Shown: piece by piece, positions 1 to 12,898 of the stretch
Position numbering within the stretch: position 1 is the first letter of the stretch
Layout: every line of letters starts with the position of its first letter
From: Ooceraea biroi
Lineage: Eukaryota > Arthropoda > Insecta > Hymenoptera > Formicidae
Length of the DNA: 64,000 nucleotides
Reading direction: 5' to 3'
NCBI RefSeq assembly: GCF_003672135.1
Contig: NC_039510.1
Span: forward strand, 4,526,001 to 4,590,000
Position numbers and translations under genes: made by a program
Notes under the pieces: generated by a model
The model's database searches: none
Told to the model about the DNA's origin: nothing
What the model saw: only the letters and a program-made list of their open reading frames with translations

Positions 1-3000
1 GTAGCCGATGTCCCGGGATAAGGCGGGACTATAAACTAGAAGCTGCGAACAAATCAATGTGAGTGCTCTCCGGTCCGAGGCGTCGCGACGGAGACGAAAG
101 GTGGAGAGGCGAGTTCACCTCGCAAGCGCATACGCGAACGCACGTATCGATGCAGCTGCATCAGTCTGCTCGTCAAGAGAAAAGGGGCGTTTTTTCAGTC
201 TATTCAACTCATAGAGCACGGAAACGAAACCGTTTGATTTTGTACGAGAAGCTTCTCACGTTCCTTGTAGTTGTACCAGAACGAGCATAAGTCGCGCTGA
301 AAAAGTTTCTGTTCAACAAAGTTGATAATATTTGGAAGCAGTAATTTTACGTGTGTCTGAATTGGATACCGATATTCGAGAATCTTTGGGACTTTATTGT
401 AACGTCGAGACCCTTAAGAAATTTAAGGATTACCTTTTCACGGACTTAAGTTTCGAGACGTGGACAGAGTCGAGATTAAAGCTTCGAACTTGTTCGAAAT
501 TTTCTTCGAGCTTTAATTATCGACATACAATCTCTTCGCGAGCATGTAAAAGTTCATTGCTACTGAAACTACCATAGTACTTTATCGGATGGACGACCGA
601 TGGGAAGAATGAACGAAAGCAATGAAATATTGAAGGCGGTGACTTCATATAGAAGCTGGGAAAAGCGAATCGACGAGCTGGATCGCGTGAAATCAGTGAA
701 AGTATTGCGGGCTCGCTTTCCTGAAATTTAAAAACGCGGGGGAATGGGGAGGAGAAGGTAGGAAGATCGTCTGTACGGATGAAAATTTCCTGGACTTTGG
801 ATGGTTCTTGAAATGGGATGAGGATTTTCTATGGAAAAGATTTCATGAAAACCCCGGACGAAGTCTGCGTCTGACAGTCCACGCCACCGAGCTTGGACAC
901 CGGAAGTCCGTGAATTGAAAGCTCGTATGCTATGAGAGGGAGAGATAGAAGGAGCGAGAGCAAGAGCGAGAGCGAGAGAAAGAGCGTTGATATCCGCGAC
1001 ACAAAGTTCCTCTCGAAAACTCCGAGTTTCGTGAATTCGACAGCGTGAAAAACGAATTTGTGATTCTGAGGCTTCGATTCGAAACGCCGCGTTAATTTAA
1101 TCGAGCACATTATTATTCCATAATAAAATTTTATTTCATCATTTGTATCATGTGATACTCTTGTTATGTACATGATTTTGCTGAGTTCCGCTGTTGATAT
1201 TTGCAAACAAGTTCTGTATATTCTTTTTAAATAAATATAAAGTTTATATAAAATCATTGCTTTTGTATTTGAATTTTGTATTCCCATCATCCACATTTCT
1301 CTTTATAATCGAATTTTATAGTCCTCAAATTCCTAGAATCACAATTTTTGGAGTCTGTTCTCGTGTTTCTTGCGTTATAAATAAAATTGGAATTGATACA
1401 TATCAAAACGCGTAATTTACATAAAAGGTGCAATAAAAGAAATCGAAAGGGCACGAGACCATCCACCACGTGCGCCAGCTTTCGGGTCCGAGGACCGGCA
1501 TTCTAAGACGCCCAAGTAGAAACGGCCAGCGCGGGCGGACGCTGGAAAGAATACGGTAAGGATCACCGGGTGGATAGGGACAGACCGAGTGGACGAAGGG
1601 GTGAGTTTACCAGCGAGAGAGCCGGGGGCAGGACAAGTCGGTTTATCGGGTCTCGCTCGACGGCGCCATTGAATGAACAGCCGTTTAGACCAGGCGGCGT
1701 ATTGTCGAACCAGACATCACGGAAATTCGAGTGCACTCTCCCCCCCGGCTGTCCCCCGCGTGTTCTCCTCGGATCGCATTTTCTCCTCGCTTACGTGTTA
1801 GCGCCGACTCGAAACGTCGGCGACACGTGGAGACGCTTTAGCCGATCTGTACATCGTTCCCGTCGTCGTCGCGCAAACGAAGGGCTTCATGCATTTTTGA
1901 TAAACGCCATCGTCCTCCAATACTCGCGACTTCCTGCTTGCCGGCGCGCGTACGGCTCCAAAACGTACGTGACGGTGTGGCGCTTGAAGAGTCTCGATAG
2001 ATTTTCGAATGCTATTAGGGACCGTCTGGCGTGTATGTTGTCACGACGACAGCTGCAACTGCCCTCGAAGGGACTACAACTTGTAATTGAAAACGATGGT
2101 ATGTGACAATCCTACTTTGTTTAACTTGACTGTAACGTCTCCTAAAGTACATCAATTTTTATTCCTCTTGAATTGTATAGGTGTATACATAAATCCGCGT
2201 ACATATGTTTCACAATATGTGAGACAAGACCTTCGCGAACAACAGTCCGTTTTAAATTCAGAGACGAGTGCGATCAAAGTATCGTTTTGTAGGTATATCG
2301 TCCCCGAGATTTAAAAGGGGTTAAAATGCAGCTAGAGGGTTGGAGAGAAAATTGAATTCGAGGCTCGGCCGTAAAGGGGCGCGGATGGCGCGACTTACGC
2401 GAAAAGTTTTTCAGTGGCCTTAAACTCGCGCGTGTAGCGTCGTCCTCTCGTGGATTTCGATGTCACCGTAGGCAGCTTGGCCGGCGAAGTGAAATTATCA
2501 TCTACTTTCGGATGTTGAGAGCGCTTAGTCCGCCTAAGCACGGGCAATTTACGACACTTTCCGGAGGTTTAATCCGCGCGTCTGCACACTCGAGTGTCCC
2601 TCCTGCGACTTCACACACGTCGTCTGCTGCACGTACATACGACTGATAAGCGAATCGACTTTAATACTTTACGCGAGAAAAATAAGATAACAACTTTTAT
2701 TAAGATCAACTTTTATTCTTATGAATAAATTACTAGATGTATGCAAATTTTAGTCACTTTGCATGTTTTATTCAATTGAATTGAAAACTTGAGATACTGG
2801 ATAACATACGTAACAATTTTCCTATAATAATAGCTTAATAATATCCATAAAATAATGATGTACAATATACGCTACATAAATACTATATACGTTTTCATTA
2901 ACTAATTGCATAATTACTCCTTTAGAAGCTAACGCGAAAAAACAGTTTCGCAGAATCTTCGGCTCGCGATTAATTCGGACATCGATTTAACTAGGATGCA

Positions 3001-4479
3001 CTGCGATCCATCTCTGTAAGATACAGCAGTATGCTGTTACCGGTTTAATCTTCCGATCGGACGCGCGGAATTTATTTCCTCACGGCAGGAAAACGATTCG
3101 GTCCGCGCGGCGGATTGGTGAACGAACGGGATGGTGGCTACGCGGCACGACTGCTCGGCAGATTTTGCCAGGTGCAAATTAAGACGCGTCGAGGATCGAT
3201 AACGAGTGAAATACGGCGAGCGTCATCGCCGGGTAATCCGATGTATTACACGTATTCGTGTGCCGGCGAGAGACACGGATACCGGTATCCCCCGCGTCGC
3301 GTAATGCAATTTGTCCGCGTGGCGGGTTGCGAAAGGCAGAGGAAGAGAGAGAAAGAGGGCCAGGAGAGTGTGCGTATTCGTAGATGTACGTGCGGAGGTT
3401 GGAAATTTTTTCGGAGGCCACTCGAGGATCAAGCCCCCTTTATTAAGTGTAGTCTGGAGGGCGAAGAGCGGTAGGCAGTGCGAGCGAGCGTTGCCAAAAT
3501 TTCCAGCAATTTTTCATCCCCCTTTCGCTCGGCCGAAACGAAGCGGGAACGAGGTGGACCTCTCCGCGTCCCTAAACTCGCACGACGCGTGTACGCAGCC
3601 GGCGCGGAGTCGAGTAATAAATGGAACGGAGGTGCGGACGCGCGCCTACTTTTCAATTCGGGAGGCCTTCGGGGGTCAATAAGTGTCGACGGATGATGTA
3701 CAGCGTTCTCCGCCAAACGTAATAAGGAGTACCGGAATTCACGGTGGGGTGGGACGCAGCTTCCATCCTCGACGACGGTCACATCCGACAAAATTTCGTT
3801 GTTAGAAGCGATCTAGTTAGCAAAGTTTCTTCCTTGAGATTCTCAGCTCATTCCTCTTATATCATTTTTAGCGCATCAATTCACTGATCTGATAGTATGC
3901 GCGCGACGAATCGATACCTCCTCAAATGACGCGGCATTTCGTACGAGGTCGTTGATCCGAAAAGCATATTAAACTCTCTATAAATTGGCACGCTATAAAT
4001 ATCTGATGCTTCAGGCGAGATTAACATTTACTGCACGTCATGCTTCTCTAAAATCGTCGATGGAGACGCAATTTAACGAGTCCATCTCGAATTTCTGCCT
4101 CGCATTTAGCCGCACAGGTAACGCGCCGTCGAGGGAGAGCGTGACTGAAATTACTCGCGAAGGAGACTTTTAATATAAATTCATACTTGCCGGCGTAATG
4201 AATTATTCAGGACGCAATTTGGAAAAACAAATGGCGAAATAGCGCGCGTTCGCCGCCGCCGCTGCCGCCCAGCCAAAAGAAACCGACCGACGCCGCGCGC
4301 GGCTGCGTCGAGATTGCTGGAAAAAGTAAGAGGAATAATGCAGGGAGTACTAAATTTTTCCCGTTTCAATTCGCGACTTGTTACCGCGCGGAGATGGATG
4401 CTGGAATTTGTGCATTTTTAACGCGCGCGCGCACGCGCGCGACATCAGCGTTTTTCTACACTTTTCTCTTTCAGATATA
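1..4479. other. Non-coding or unassigned DNA
   Basis: GC-rich and AT-rich blocks alternate (AT-rich at about 1090-1450 and 2650-2950). A purine-rich GAGAGCGAGA tract lies at about 940-990. The longest frame (1570-2106 +) is Arg/Ser-rich with no motif. It may be intron or 5' flank of Kif26, or intergenic; I cannot tell which. Confidence 0.6.
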
Positions 4480-4513
4480 TGAGAGTCAATACATGCTAAT
4501 GTATTGACTCTCA
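4480..4513. repeat. Perfect 15-bp hairpin with 4-nt loop
   Basis: Arms 4480-4494 and 4499-4513 (TGAGAGTCAATACAT and its exact complement) around the loop GCTA. It lies 81 bp before fold-back copy 1 but is not part of it. Confidence 0.9.
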
Positions 4514-4594
4514 ATAGCAATAAAAATGCCATTTCGAAATGAAACAGGAAATGCATGCACTTTGAAGTCGAATACAGGTCCATTCGTAATTATA

Positions 4595-4860
4595 CAGGGT
4601 GAGGCACCTAAAACAGGCCACCTGAATATCTCGGCTGTTATTGGTGATAGAAAAAATGTGTCAGACCAAACTTGCATGGTTTCGAGGGACAAATAATTTG
4701 TTCTAAATAGTTTTTTATTAGATGGACGCGTAGAGGTCATATGAAGGTCAACTTCGTTTTTTTAAATGGTATGATATGTTTTTTTACGTACCATCTAGTA
4801 GAGCGTTTGAAGATGCGCACATTGATCTACGGGTCAAAATCATTCAAGGTCACTGAAGGC
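4595..4860 (+). repeat. Left arm (TIR) of fold-back copy 1
   Basis: About 266 bp, pairing with 5320-5586 with only scattered mismatches and small indels. Confidence 0.92.
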
Positions 4861-4863
4861 TAA

Positions 4864-5295
4864 AATTTCTAAGTGCTAGAACTTTTTCATTTCTGAGTTT
4901 ACGGTATTTTCAATAGCAGAGAACTCTAGGCAATATAAAAAATATAGGTATCAACAACTCAGAACTTCTTGGAAAAGAAAAATTTCTAAGAGCTAAAACT
5001 TTTCATTTCTGAGTTTACAGTATTTTTAATAGCAGAGAACTTTCTAGGCAATATAAAAAATAATGATAACAACAACTCAGAACTTCGCGGAAAAAGAAAA
5101 AATTTCTAAGAGCTAGAACTTTTCATTTCTGAGTTTACAGTATTTTCAATAGCAGAGAACTCTCTAGGCAATATAAAAAATAATGATAACAACAACTCAG
5201 AACTTCGCGGAAAAAGAAAAAATTTCTAAGAGCTAGAACTTTTCATTTCTGAGTTTACAGTATTTTTAATAGCAGAGAACTCTAGGCAATATAAA
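4864..5295 (+). repeat. Tandem array inside fold-back copy 1
   Basis: Units start at 4864, 4981, 5101 and 5221 (periods 117, 120, 120); the last unit is partial. Each unit begins AATTTCTAAG and contains the common core CATTTCTGAGTTTAC. Units 2 to 4 are more similar to each other than to unit 1. Confidence 0.93.
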
Positions 5296-5319
5296 GTAAA
5301 TTATTTTCCCTTGCAGTTG

Positions 5320-5586
5320 GCCTTCAGTGACTTTGAATGATTTTGACCCGTAGATCAATGTGCGCATCTTCAAACGCTCTACTAGATGGTACGTAAAAAA
5401 ACATATCATACCATTTAAAAAAACGAAGTTGACCTTCATATGACCTCTACGCGTCCATCTAATAAAAAACTATTTAGAACAAATTATGTGTCCCTCGAAA
5501 CCATGCAAGTTTGGTCTGACACATTTTTTTCTATCACCAATAACAGCCGAGATATTCAGGCGGCCTGTTTTAGGTGCTTCACCCTG
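5320..5586 (-). repeat. Right arm (TIR) of fold-back copy 1
   Basis: Reverse complement of 4595-4860, ending CACCCTG and then TATA. Confidence 0.92.
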
Positions 5587-8284
5587 TATATACATACATC
5601 GCACAATGCAAAAATGGAATACTCCATTACTCGATTTTTTCCATACTTTCCCATACAGGGTTTCTCCCCTGACGAAAAATCGGGACAAATAACGTAACGA
5701 TTTGTTTCTCAATCTCACTCGCATGATACATATCTTCGCACAAACGTGCGTTATTTATTTCTCCCCATTTTCATTTCATTTATCTCTATGACAGGCCGCG
5801 CGCGTGCACTGCCAGAATCGCGCGAAATTCCCAAGGCTTGCTCCGGCAGCGTGCGCAATTACGTGTTTCGCACCTAACGTTTGCGGGCGTGCTGTAAGTA
5901 TCTTTCTTTCACGACAATTTTACCGTCGTCCTCATGATCTGACGAGCTTCCGTACAGCTGTTGCAGCACGCCGCGGTGGCGGAAAGGGCTCGCAAGAGAG
6001 CGCTTTAACGGCCGATGATAAATCCCACCTGCCGTGGCAGCTCGCCGATGAAATCGCCCTGTCGGGGTGGCGAAACGCGGGGATTATTTCGCGTCGCTCC
6101 TCGTATCCCGCGAATGCGGATGCCACTCACCCTCTCGCCTCCTCGAAAGGGCGGGACAGGTCGCGACGCGTCCCCGAAACGAGTTGATTGTATCCCGAGA
6201 CGCTCATATGTACGCGGCCGGGTTGACTACCCGTCCGAAACACGAAAGTGCACTCCGGCGAGTTACGAGTCGGCGAGGCGCCATTAAGAGCACTGCTTGC
6301 CTCGGTTATTAAGAGTTATGATCGTACGAGACACTTATTAACTTCCTCCTGGGCGGCCTACACTTGTTACACCCGCTGAATACGCATGCATGTCATTACG
6401 ACGACGTTGATCCTCGGGCCGGCGCGCGGACTTCCCTCATTTTGTCTTTTTCGCCTTCGTTTTTTTTCCTCTTTCTTTTACGAGCTTCTTTTAGGACCGC
6501 TTAGGGCGGGCAACGTGGTGCTAATTTTATGGTTAGCTGAATTTTCCGTTGCCCACGTCGTTGTACGCGGGGCCGCGTAACGCGGAGGAGGATAAACGAC
6601 CCGCTACGCTACGGGGATTACCTCGGGACGTGACATCGCGCGATGCAGCCTGAAGATTACGTGGGAGGACATTCCATTATCTCTTTTATATCCCGGTTCG
6701 TTACGTCGATACGTTAATCATTTAACCGTGACAACCGTGCGGGCTGCGTATTTCATCGTACGCGGCTCGCGTTAAGTTCGCAATGAATCAATATCTCGTG
6801 TATCAGACGTGTCCAGGACGGAGCCATTCCTCCATCAAGTCCTTCAGCAGGACAAAACGCGTGTGAAAAAGAGAGAACTCCCGCAGATATTTCGGTGAGA
6901 CGACCTGTAAAGTCGTCGTACAGCCCGTCATTCCGTCCGACGTACTCGTGACGCGGCTCATCTCTCCCTTTCTCATCTTCATCTCGAAGGGGAGAGACCT
7001 CTCCCTCCTCCCTGCCTCGTAATGCCCACGTCCGGAGCAGTTTGGCAGTTTAACGAGACAGTTGCCCGCGGTTGATCTACGTTTAGATATTTTTCTCATC
7101 AGCTTTCGTCCCGGTATACAGTGCCCCGCGAAGCCCCGGTACTGCGCCGGGGTCGAAAGAAGAACTCGTCGTCTAGGGTGGACGTGACAGCGGCGAAGGG
7201 GGACAAGGTTGGCGGGAGGGACATATTTTTCTTGAAATTTGTCGCGGCTATCTGCCCAAAGGGATCTACCCTCGTGTATAATTCCCAGCCGGAGAAGCTG
7301 CAAATCTCGACTCTTCTATCTCGTCCCTTCATCCCCCGCCTACGTCCCGCTCTGCGCCGCCACTGGCAACTGATATAAACGTTCGAGTCTTCCGCGCTTA
7401 CGCGCAGCGGGGCAGAGAGGTGAAGAGAAGACGCGGTGGAGAATGGTGGATTTACGCGCGAATCGTACGGTGGCTTAAGCCCGAGATCCTCCGCAGGTCT
7501 CGTGACGAGAGACGACCCCCGGCGCGACGAAGGAGATGCTCAAACTCGCGTTCCTGAACTTTAACTAGCTGGAGAGATATCCCGTGTCCTCGCGAAAGGA
7601 ATTCCAAATTAGGATACTGATAATACTGGTCTGTTCGTACTGGTAATCTTAATAATTTATAAATTACTTTCCATGTCAATTAATTCGACAATTAGCTATG
7701 AAACTCCAACAATCAACCCGCCGTCGACTTATTCATATCCCTAAACACATACATACTTTCATATTTAGATAATAAAATAAATGCTTCGACACTTTTGCAG
7801 GGCACGCGTCAGTTTTCCGCCTGAAGCTTCTCTCTCCGAATACACGAAGTTATTCCTCCGGTTTCTCACGCGGACCCTCGATGTGAACGCGATCCCGCAC
7901 ACGTGGACCACGGCAATAGACCTTGACAAAGTGCGCCGAGCCACTCCCCCGGACTGAAATCCACCCTTAAGGCGCGCGCGCGAGTTCGGCGCGCGGCGCT
8001 CTCCGCTCGCGAAGCTCCTCCGCTCGGTGCTACAAATCTTCTCGCCTAACGCGCGCGTTACGCTTGTCCTGTGCGAGGCGTGTCGCCGAGGAGTTAAACG
8101 CACGGCCGATTCTCGCAGATGCCTAAGACGGATTTAACGACTCGCTCGGCACGGCTCGTCTCGCGGGGCAGGGATTACTCGCGGTGGCTCACGTATATAC
8201 GTGTCCTCGGTCACGTTTATTCGGCGGAATTAACGGCGATAACGATCGCCGTAACTTGGCGGCGAACGCGTGCTTCAAGCCGAT

Positions 8285-8305
8285 AAGGGATTCAAGTAAT
8301 CCCTT
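8285..8305. repeat. Perfect 8-bp hairpin, 5-nt loop
   Basis: AAGGGATT, loop CAAGT, AATCCCTT. Short enough to arise by chance; no neighbouring gene suggests a terminator role. Confidence 0.5.
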
Positions 8306-9188
8306 CTTCGATAGAATACGGAACATCCTAGATATCCTGGTGTTGATTCGAACGAGCTGCTCTTCGATCAATTTGAACTGAAATTTGTATAAAATAAATT
8401 GAAATATCGACAACCGTTGATTGATATGTAAATTGTACGCAGATTATGATACGTTTAAATTATTATGCAAACAATGCACAAGTAATAACATGAATTCAGA
8501 TATATATTTCTTCTACGTAATCAGATAATTTTTTTCAAACAGACTTATCGGTGGATTTCAATTGGGCATTTCAATTCACATCGTTTATCGGGATGCTCGG
8601 CGCTCAGTATTGAAAGGAGTGAGTTCCGCGGCTGCGAACATCGTGCAATCGGGTTTTGCACGGGCGAGGTGCAACGACCGCCTCCGCGATTCAGCGCGTC
8701 TAATCGCGCGATCACGCGGAAAATATGCACCCCGTCATGTGCATCGACCCCAATGTAGGTCAGCGAAGTCAAGGTCGCGTTCTTTAATTCGCCGGTTCCC
8801 CGAGCACGCGGCACAGGGGAAAATCGCCCCCTCGTTTTTAGCTCGTTTAGGACGTGCCGGTGAAGGGGGACGGGAGCGTCAAGGCGCACGTTGCGAGAGA
8901 CAGCCCGACTGTGAAACTCGCTTCCCCTGCTTGCCGCACCACCGTCGAGGAAGCCATCCCTGGCATCCCCCGGTCGGCTGCTCGATCCCCATGGAAGCGT
9001 ACATATTTAACGTGACCCCGTGTGAATAATCGATGGGTGAAGGCGCTAGCCATTTGTACTTCTCTGGTTACTAACTGCGCCTTCTTTAAAGATTCAGACC
9101 ACCCCCACGAGCGAGACGTTCCTTTCTACTTTTCTAGTAGCAAAGTGCAGCCGGTCGCGCGACGGGCGGAAAGGAGGAGTCCTCTTAC

Positions 9189-9287
9189 CTGGCTTGACAG
9201 TTCGATGGTGACGGTTGTACCAGACGAACTTGGCAAACAGCATCTCAAAGCGGTGGATATCGACATTGTCTCGAACGCTGCCTGCCG
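9189..9287 (-). CDS. Candidate single exon on the minus strand (unrecognised protein)
   Basis: On the minus strand, a 99-nt open block lies between a plausible acceptor (TCTAATGCTCTTATTGCAAG, with a branch-point-like CTAAT) and a strong donor CCAG/GTAAGAGG. It is phase 1 at both ends. It reads AGSVRDNVDIHRFEMLFA then KFVWYNRHHRTVKP, with mostly C or G in third codon positions. I recognise no family and find no partner exon nearby. The + strand is also open across it (MVTVVPDELGKQHLKAVDID), so chance is a real alternative. Confidence 0.2.
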
Positions 9288-12200
9288 CTTGCAATAAGAG
9301 CATTAGACGCTCCACTTGTACGTTTTGTTTTAATCCCGCGCGATGCGTTGATTTAATTTACGCCAAAGTCGTTGAAATGTCTCGTTAAATAATGAAATCG
9401 CTCGTACAAAATGCGATTCTTGCTGATCTCTATTTCATCGATATAATTACGAGTGACTACTCTGCACTGGTAAAGTGCAGTTTCATAAATAAAAATATGA
9501 AATTACAGGAAACCAGATTTAATCGTTTGATATATTACAAAGGTAACTCGGACGAATAAATACGTAACTTTATATGAAAAAAAGTGATCAACGTGAACGC
9601 CATTTGTTAACTTCTCCGGCGCGTTTTATCGGCCGAAACGCAGTACTGTGTACTTTCACGTTTTAATGAAATTTCGGTGCGTTGGTTTGGGGACACCGTA
9701 CGTCGAAATATACCTGGGCTCGACAAGCCCGCGCCATTGCGAAGCGGAGGCATCCGTCATAAGTCAGATGTCCTGAAAGATGCACCGTGAATTATTTGTT
9801 ATAGCGCGCTACGAGCGGTCGAGCTCCCGCTCCAAAGCGACATCTCGAAATGCATTTCGTGGGGAAGAGACCAAAAGGAAAGAGAAAGAGAGAGAGACTT
9901 ATTTCCTCAGGGCGGACAACACAGCCCGGCTGATTTAATAACGTGTGCCCGCCGCCTAAGTATTATTAATACCGCGGCGTACTCCCACGCAACCTTTCCT
10001 CCCCCCGGTCGCAGGAAAGGGTTGAAAACGGCACTCCATTACGAGTTACGACGGTCGGCTTTAAACTTAACTTTGCCCCTCTGACTTCTGTTCCGCACGA
10101 AATTTGCATCTTCACGTGCGCCACGTGCGTTACTCGCGTGATAAACGAGACGTCGAGCGGCAGATACCTTGGTGAGCGCGCCTCCGTACAGCTTCCTGGA
10201 CCTAGTCGACGATGTCGTCTCGACAATGTCAGAATGTCGGACAACCGTTTTTAACAAAGGTCACAGACGCGATATTCTTCGCGAACTCGCTATTTCGAGG
10301 CCACCTTGACGCGATTCGGATCGCAGATCGAAATATCCGAGACGGGCGTTTCAATTAACATACCGTCAAATATAGGCAAAAGTACCGATGTTTTAGTATC
10401 AAAAAAAGAATTGGGTCACGGTCTGCTAAAGATGACTCCCGCAATGTTGCGACGGTCAAATGGAGGGGAAGAGTCGCGATTAAATCGCCATGATCGACCG
10501 AGATCAGGCGCGATAGGTCTCTCATGAATAAACCCGCGCTTTTTCGAGCCGTTCTCCGAGTGGAGCCGCGCAGATAGAACGATAACTGGAAATTGAACCA
10601 GAATCACGTTTCCTCCTCCCAGCTTTTTCCAAGAGGGTTGCGTGCCGCGCGGTTTGTGCCGTGCGGTCATCCTGTTCCTCCGTCTTCCCTTTTTTCGCGG
10701 ACTTTCCCAGATTTCCCGCCGCTTGGAGACCCGGGCAAATGCGCTTCTTGTACACGTAGAAGTATCTGGGCTCCGTCTTGAGCTTGTCGCGCGAGCAAAC
10801 AGCCCGAGCTAATGAAAACAAAACAGTCTCGCAGCCGGGCTAAGGCTCCCCCCAGCGATAGCAAGAACCTCCACCGGCGGTTGGCTGCACCGGCAAGGTC
10901 TACACGAAACTGATAACAGACGCCGAAGAAAGGCGGATTACGAACTCGGGGGATCTCTCCGTAGAGATTCGGTAGACCTGCGCGGCGCGCACCTGATTTG
11001 CCTATTCAAATATGCCCTCTTAACACGAGCGATAATTCAAACGGCATTGTCTGCCAACGTTGCGCATTCAATACACGACTCGAAACGCGAGCAAGACACA
11101 TTAATCGTAATAACGATAATAATAATAATTCGATGAAATTTCGCGCGACGACAGCCCGGTCTTGACAAACAGAACCGCCAAGAGTCATCCCTAATTGCCT
11201 CTCTTCCCCCGCGAACCAATATTTAACGTAAATGTGCTCGCGAGCGCGAACGCGTGACTTGGCGCGTTTCGTGGGTCTTGCCGGAAGTGCGGCAACCGCC
11301 GAAATTGTTGTGCGGTACTCTGCGTCGGCGGCGGCGACCGGGTTCGCTAAATTACCATTTCCGACTTCATCAAGCCGGAGCGGAGAGGAAACTTGCCGCA
11401 GTTATCCGCGCGGCTCCGCTCCGTGGGCCCGGTAAACCCAACCACCTTCGCGCCGGCACACTCCGCATTGATATTAATGCTGCCGCCCTCCCCGTGGATT
11501 AATATTAATCGTCGTGGCCCGCGTACGTGCTCGTGTTGCGTGCTCGGGGCCACCGGGGGGCTGTTCCCCCCGCAAACATCCGTCGTTAGGTATCTGCCGG
11601 CGCCCTCGCGCCGTGCGTGCCCAGCCACCGCGAAAATTCGAGTCGACAACCGCCACGCCGGCTCGGCGAGGCTTCGAGGGAGAAACTGCGGGGGTGGGCA
11701 CCACCCGTGAGTTCGTTTTAAGAAACCCCTTCGCGCACAACTCACTCGGAGCGTTCCGAGCCCCGCCCGCCATGGTTTACAACCTGCCGGCGCAAATCGC
11801 GTGCACCGCTGATACGTACGTACGTATATTGCGTAAGGCAAGCGTGACGGCAACTGGAATATTGCCTTTTTTACTTTGCGCCGGCGTTTAGGATCCATTT
11901 GGATCTCGCTCGCGAGCATTCCGCACTCTGCGATTGATGTAACGCAAACATCTCTGCGTGGCATGTGAGCTTTCCGTTATCAGTTCCTGCTCTGAGTTAC
12001 TGGTTTTCCAATCTACGTTGTGAACGCATTTTGTGGCGCACGCTTGCTGGAAGAGGAAAAACGTCGAAGAAGAGAGAGGTTCCATGCGAAGGCAGCTCAT
12101 CTAACGAAGTAATCCTAGTTAATCGACACACATTTTGATGGCACTTTCTTTATGCACTTAATATTACTCGTTCCGGAAAGCCTACCTTTGTCAACCGCAA

Positions 12201-12870
12201 TTTCCGTAATTAACGTCGCAGCGTTTGCAGCGTGCGTGGTATTTTCGCTTCGCGCAGCCGTAATTTCTGCCTCGCGTACTCGCTCTGCTTTGAGGAATCC
12301 ACGCTAAACGAGCACACCCGAAATACTTTGTAAAACAGTTACACGGGATTTGATCGCGGAAGTAATCGCGGGTTTTAACCTTTTAAACCCGTGAAATCGA
12401 TCGCACGAGCGATCACAGAGCTCAGCCGGCCGGCAGCCGGAAAGAAGCGAGCGCAACGTTCAAAGAGCGCGCGAACGGTATGAACCTGTCGAAATTGTAC
12501 ATTCCATGGGGGCCTCAAAGCCGCGGCTCAGACTTCGTTACGCGGCATCAACCCTTAATCCGCGTTGCTTTTTCGGCGAGTCGCCGTTCGCGTAGCGCGT
12601 CACGCCGCGCTTTGTGCCGCGCGTTACTTTGTTGTACCAGTCACCGTCGAGAAAATCATGAAAAAAATAAAAGAATCACGTATATGAATGTGTATGCGCG
12701 TACGTATGTGTGTGATGGGACTGCGATCCGCGACGGAAAATCCTCCGCTCCCCTACTTTTTTCCACGAGCAATTACACCGTTCGTTTAACTGCGCGCGTA
12801 ACCGAGTTATGTCGGCAGAAAAGATTTCTAACAGCCGGATTACCAGGCTTCGACATTGCGTTGCATTGCA

Positions 12871-12898
12871 ACGACGACGACGACGACGACGACGACGA
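12871..12898 (+). repeat. (ACG)n trinucleotide microsatellite
   Basis: About nine uninterrupted ACG units. It gives runs of Asp or Arg in chance frames on both strands. Confidence 0.95.

Larger units (their letters stand above)
4595..5586. mobile_element. Fold-back (long-TIR) non-autonomous DNA transposon, copy 1
   Basis: A 992-bp element starting CAGGGTGAGGCACC and ending in the near reverse complement, flanked by TATA on both sides (TA or TATA target). The arms are about 266 bp each (4595-4860 and 5320-5586) and nearly fully complementary. The centre is a tandem array with a 117-120-bp period (about 3.6 copies). No open frame resembles a transposase; the open frames across the arms are mirror images of each other. 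A second copy is at 60510-61499. The TA target suggests mobilisation by a Tc1/mariner-type transposase (inference). Only the terminal CAGGGTG is shared with the mariner at 37994. Confidence 0.92.
5587..12870. other. Non-coding or unassigned DNA
   Basis: No recognisable gene apart from the weak minus-strand candidate at 9189-9287. AT-rich islands lie at about 8380-8540 and 9360-9600. The open frames at 11347-11964 (-) and 11514-11891 (+) overlap each other in very GC-rich DNA and look like compositional artefacts. Confidence 0.6.

Noticed and set aside
5440..5697. Repeated short frames beginning [16 protein letters not shown], also at 4486-4740 (-), 60423-60656 (-) and near 61354.
   Set aside because: They are the same piece of the fold-back arm read on either strand, not a conserved protein gene.
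7099..7332. A minus-strand frame with VEICSFSGWELYT, reminiscent of the start of ribosomal protein L24.
   Set aside because: Similarity is limited to a few residues and nothing downstream fits; no L24 gene or pseudogene.
8841..9020. A possible + strand exon after the acceptor-like TTTTTAGCTCGTTTAG at about 8851.
   Set aside because: The frame runs about 55 codons to a stop with no credible donor, and the peptide matches nothing I know.
11347..11964. Overlapping open frames on both strands (up to 205 codons).
   Set aside because: Extreme GC content removes stop codons on both strands; neither frame looks like a protein.
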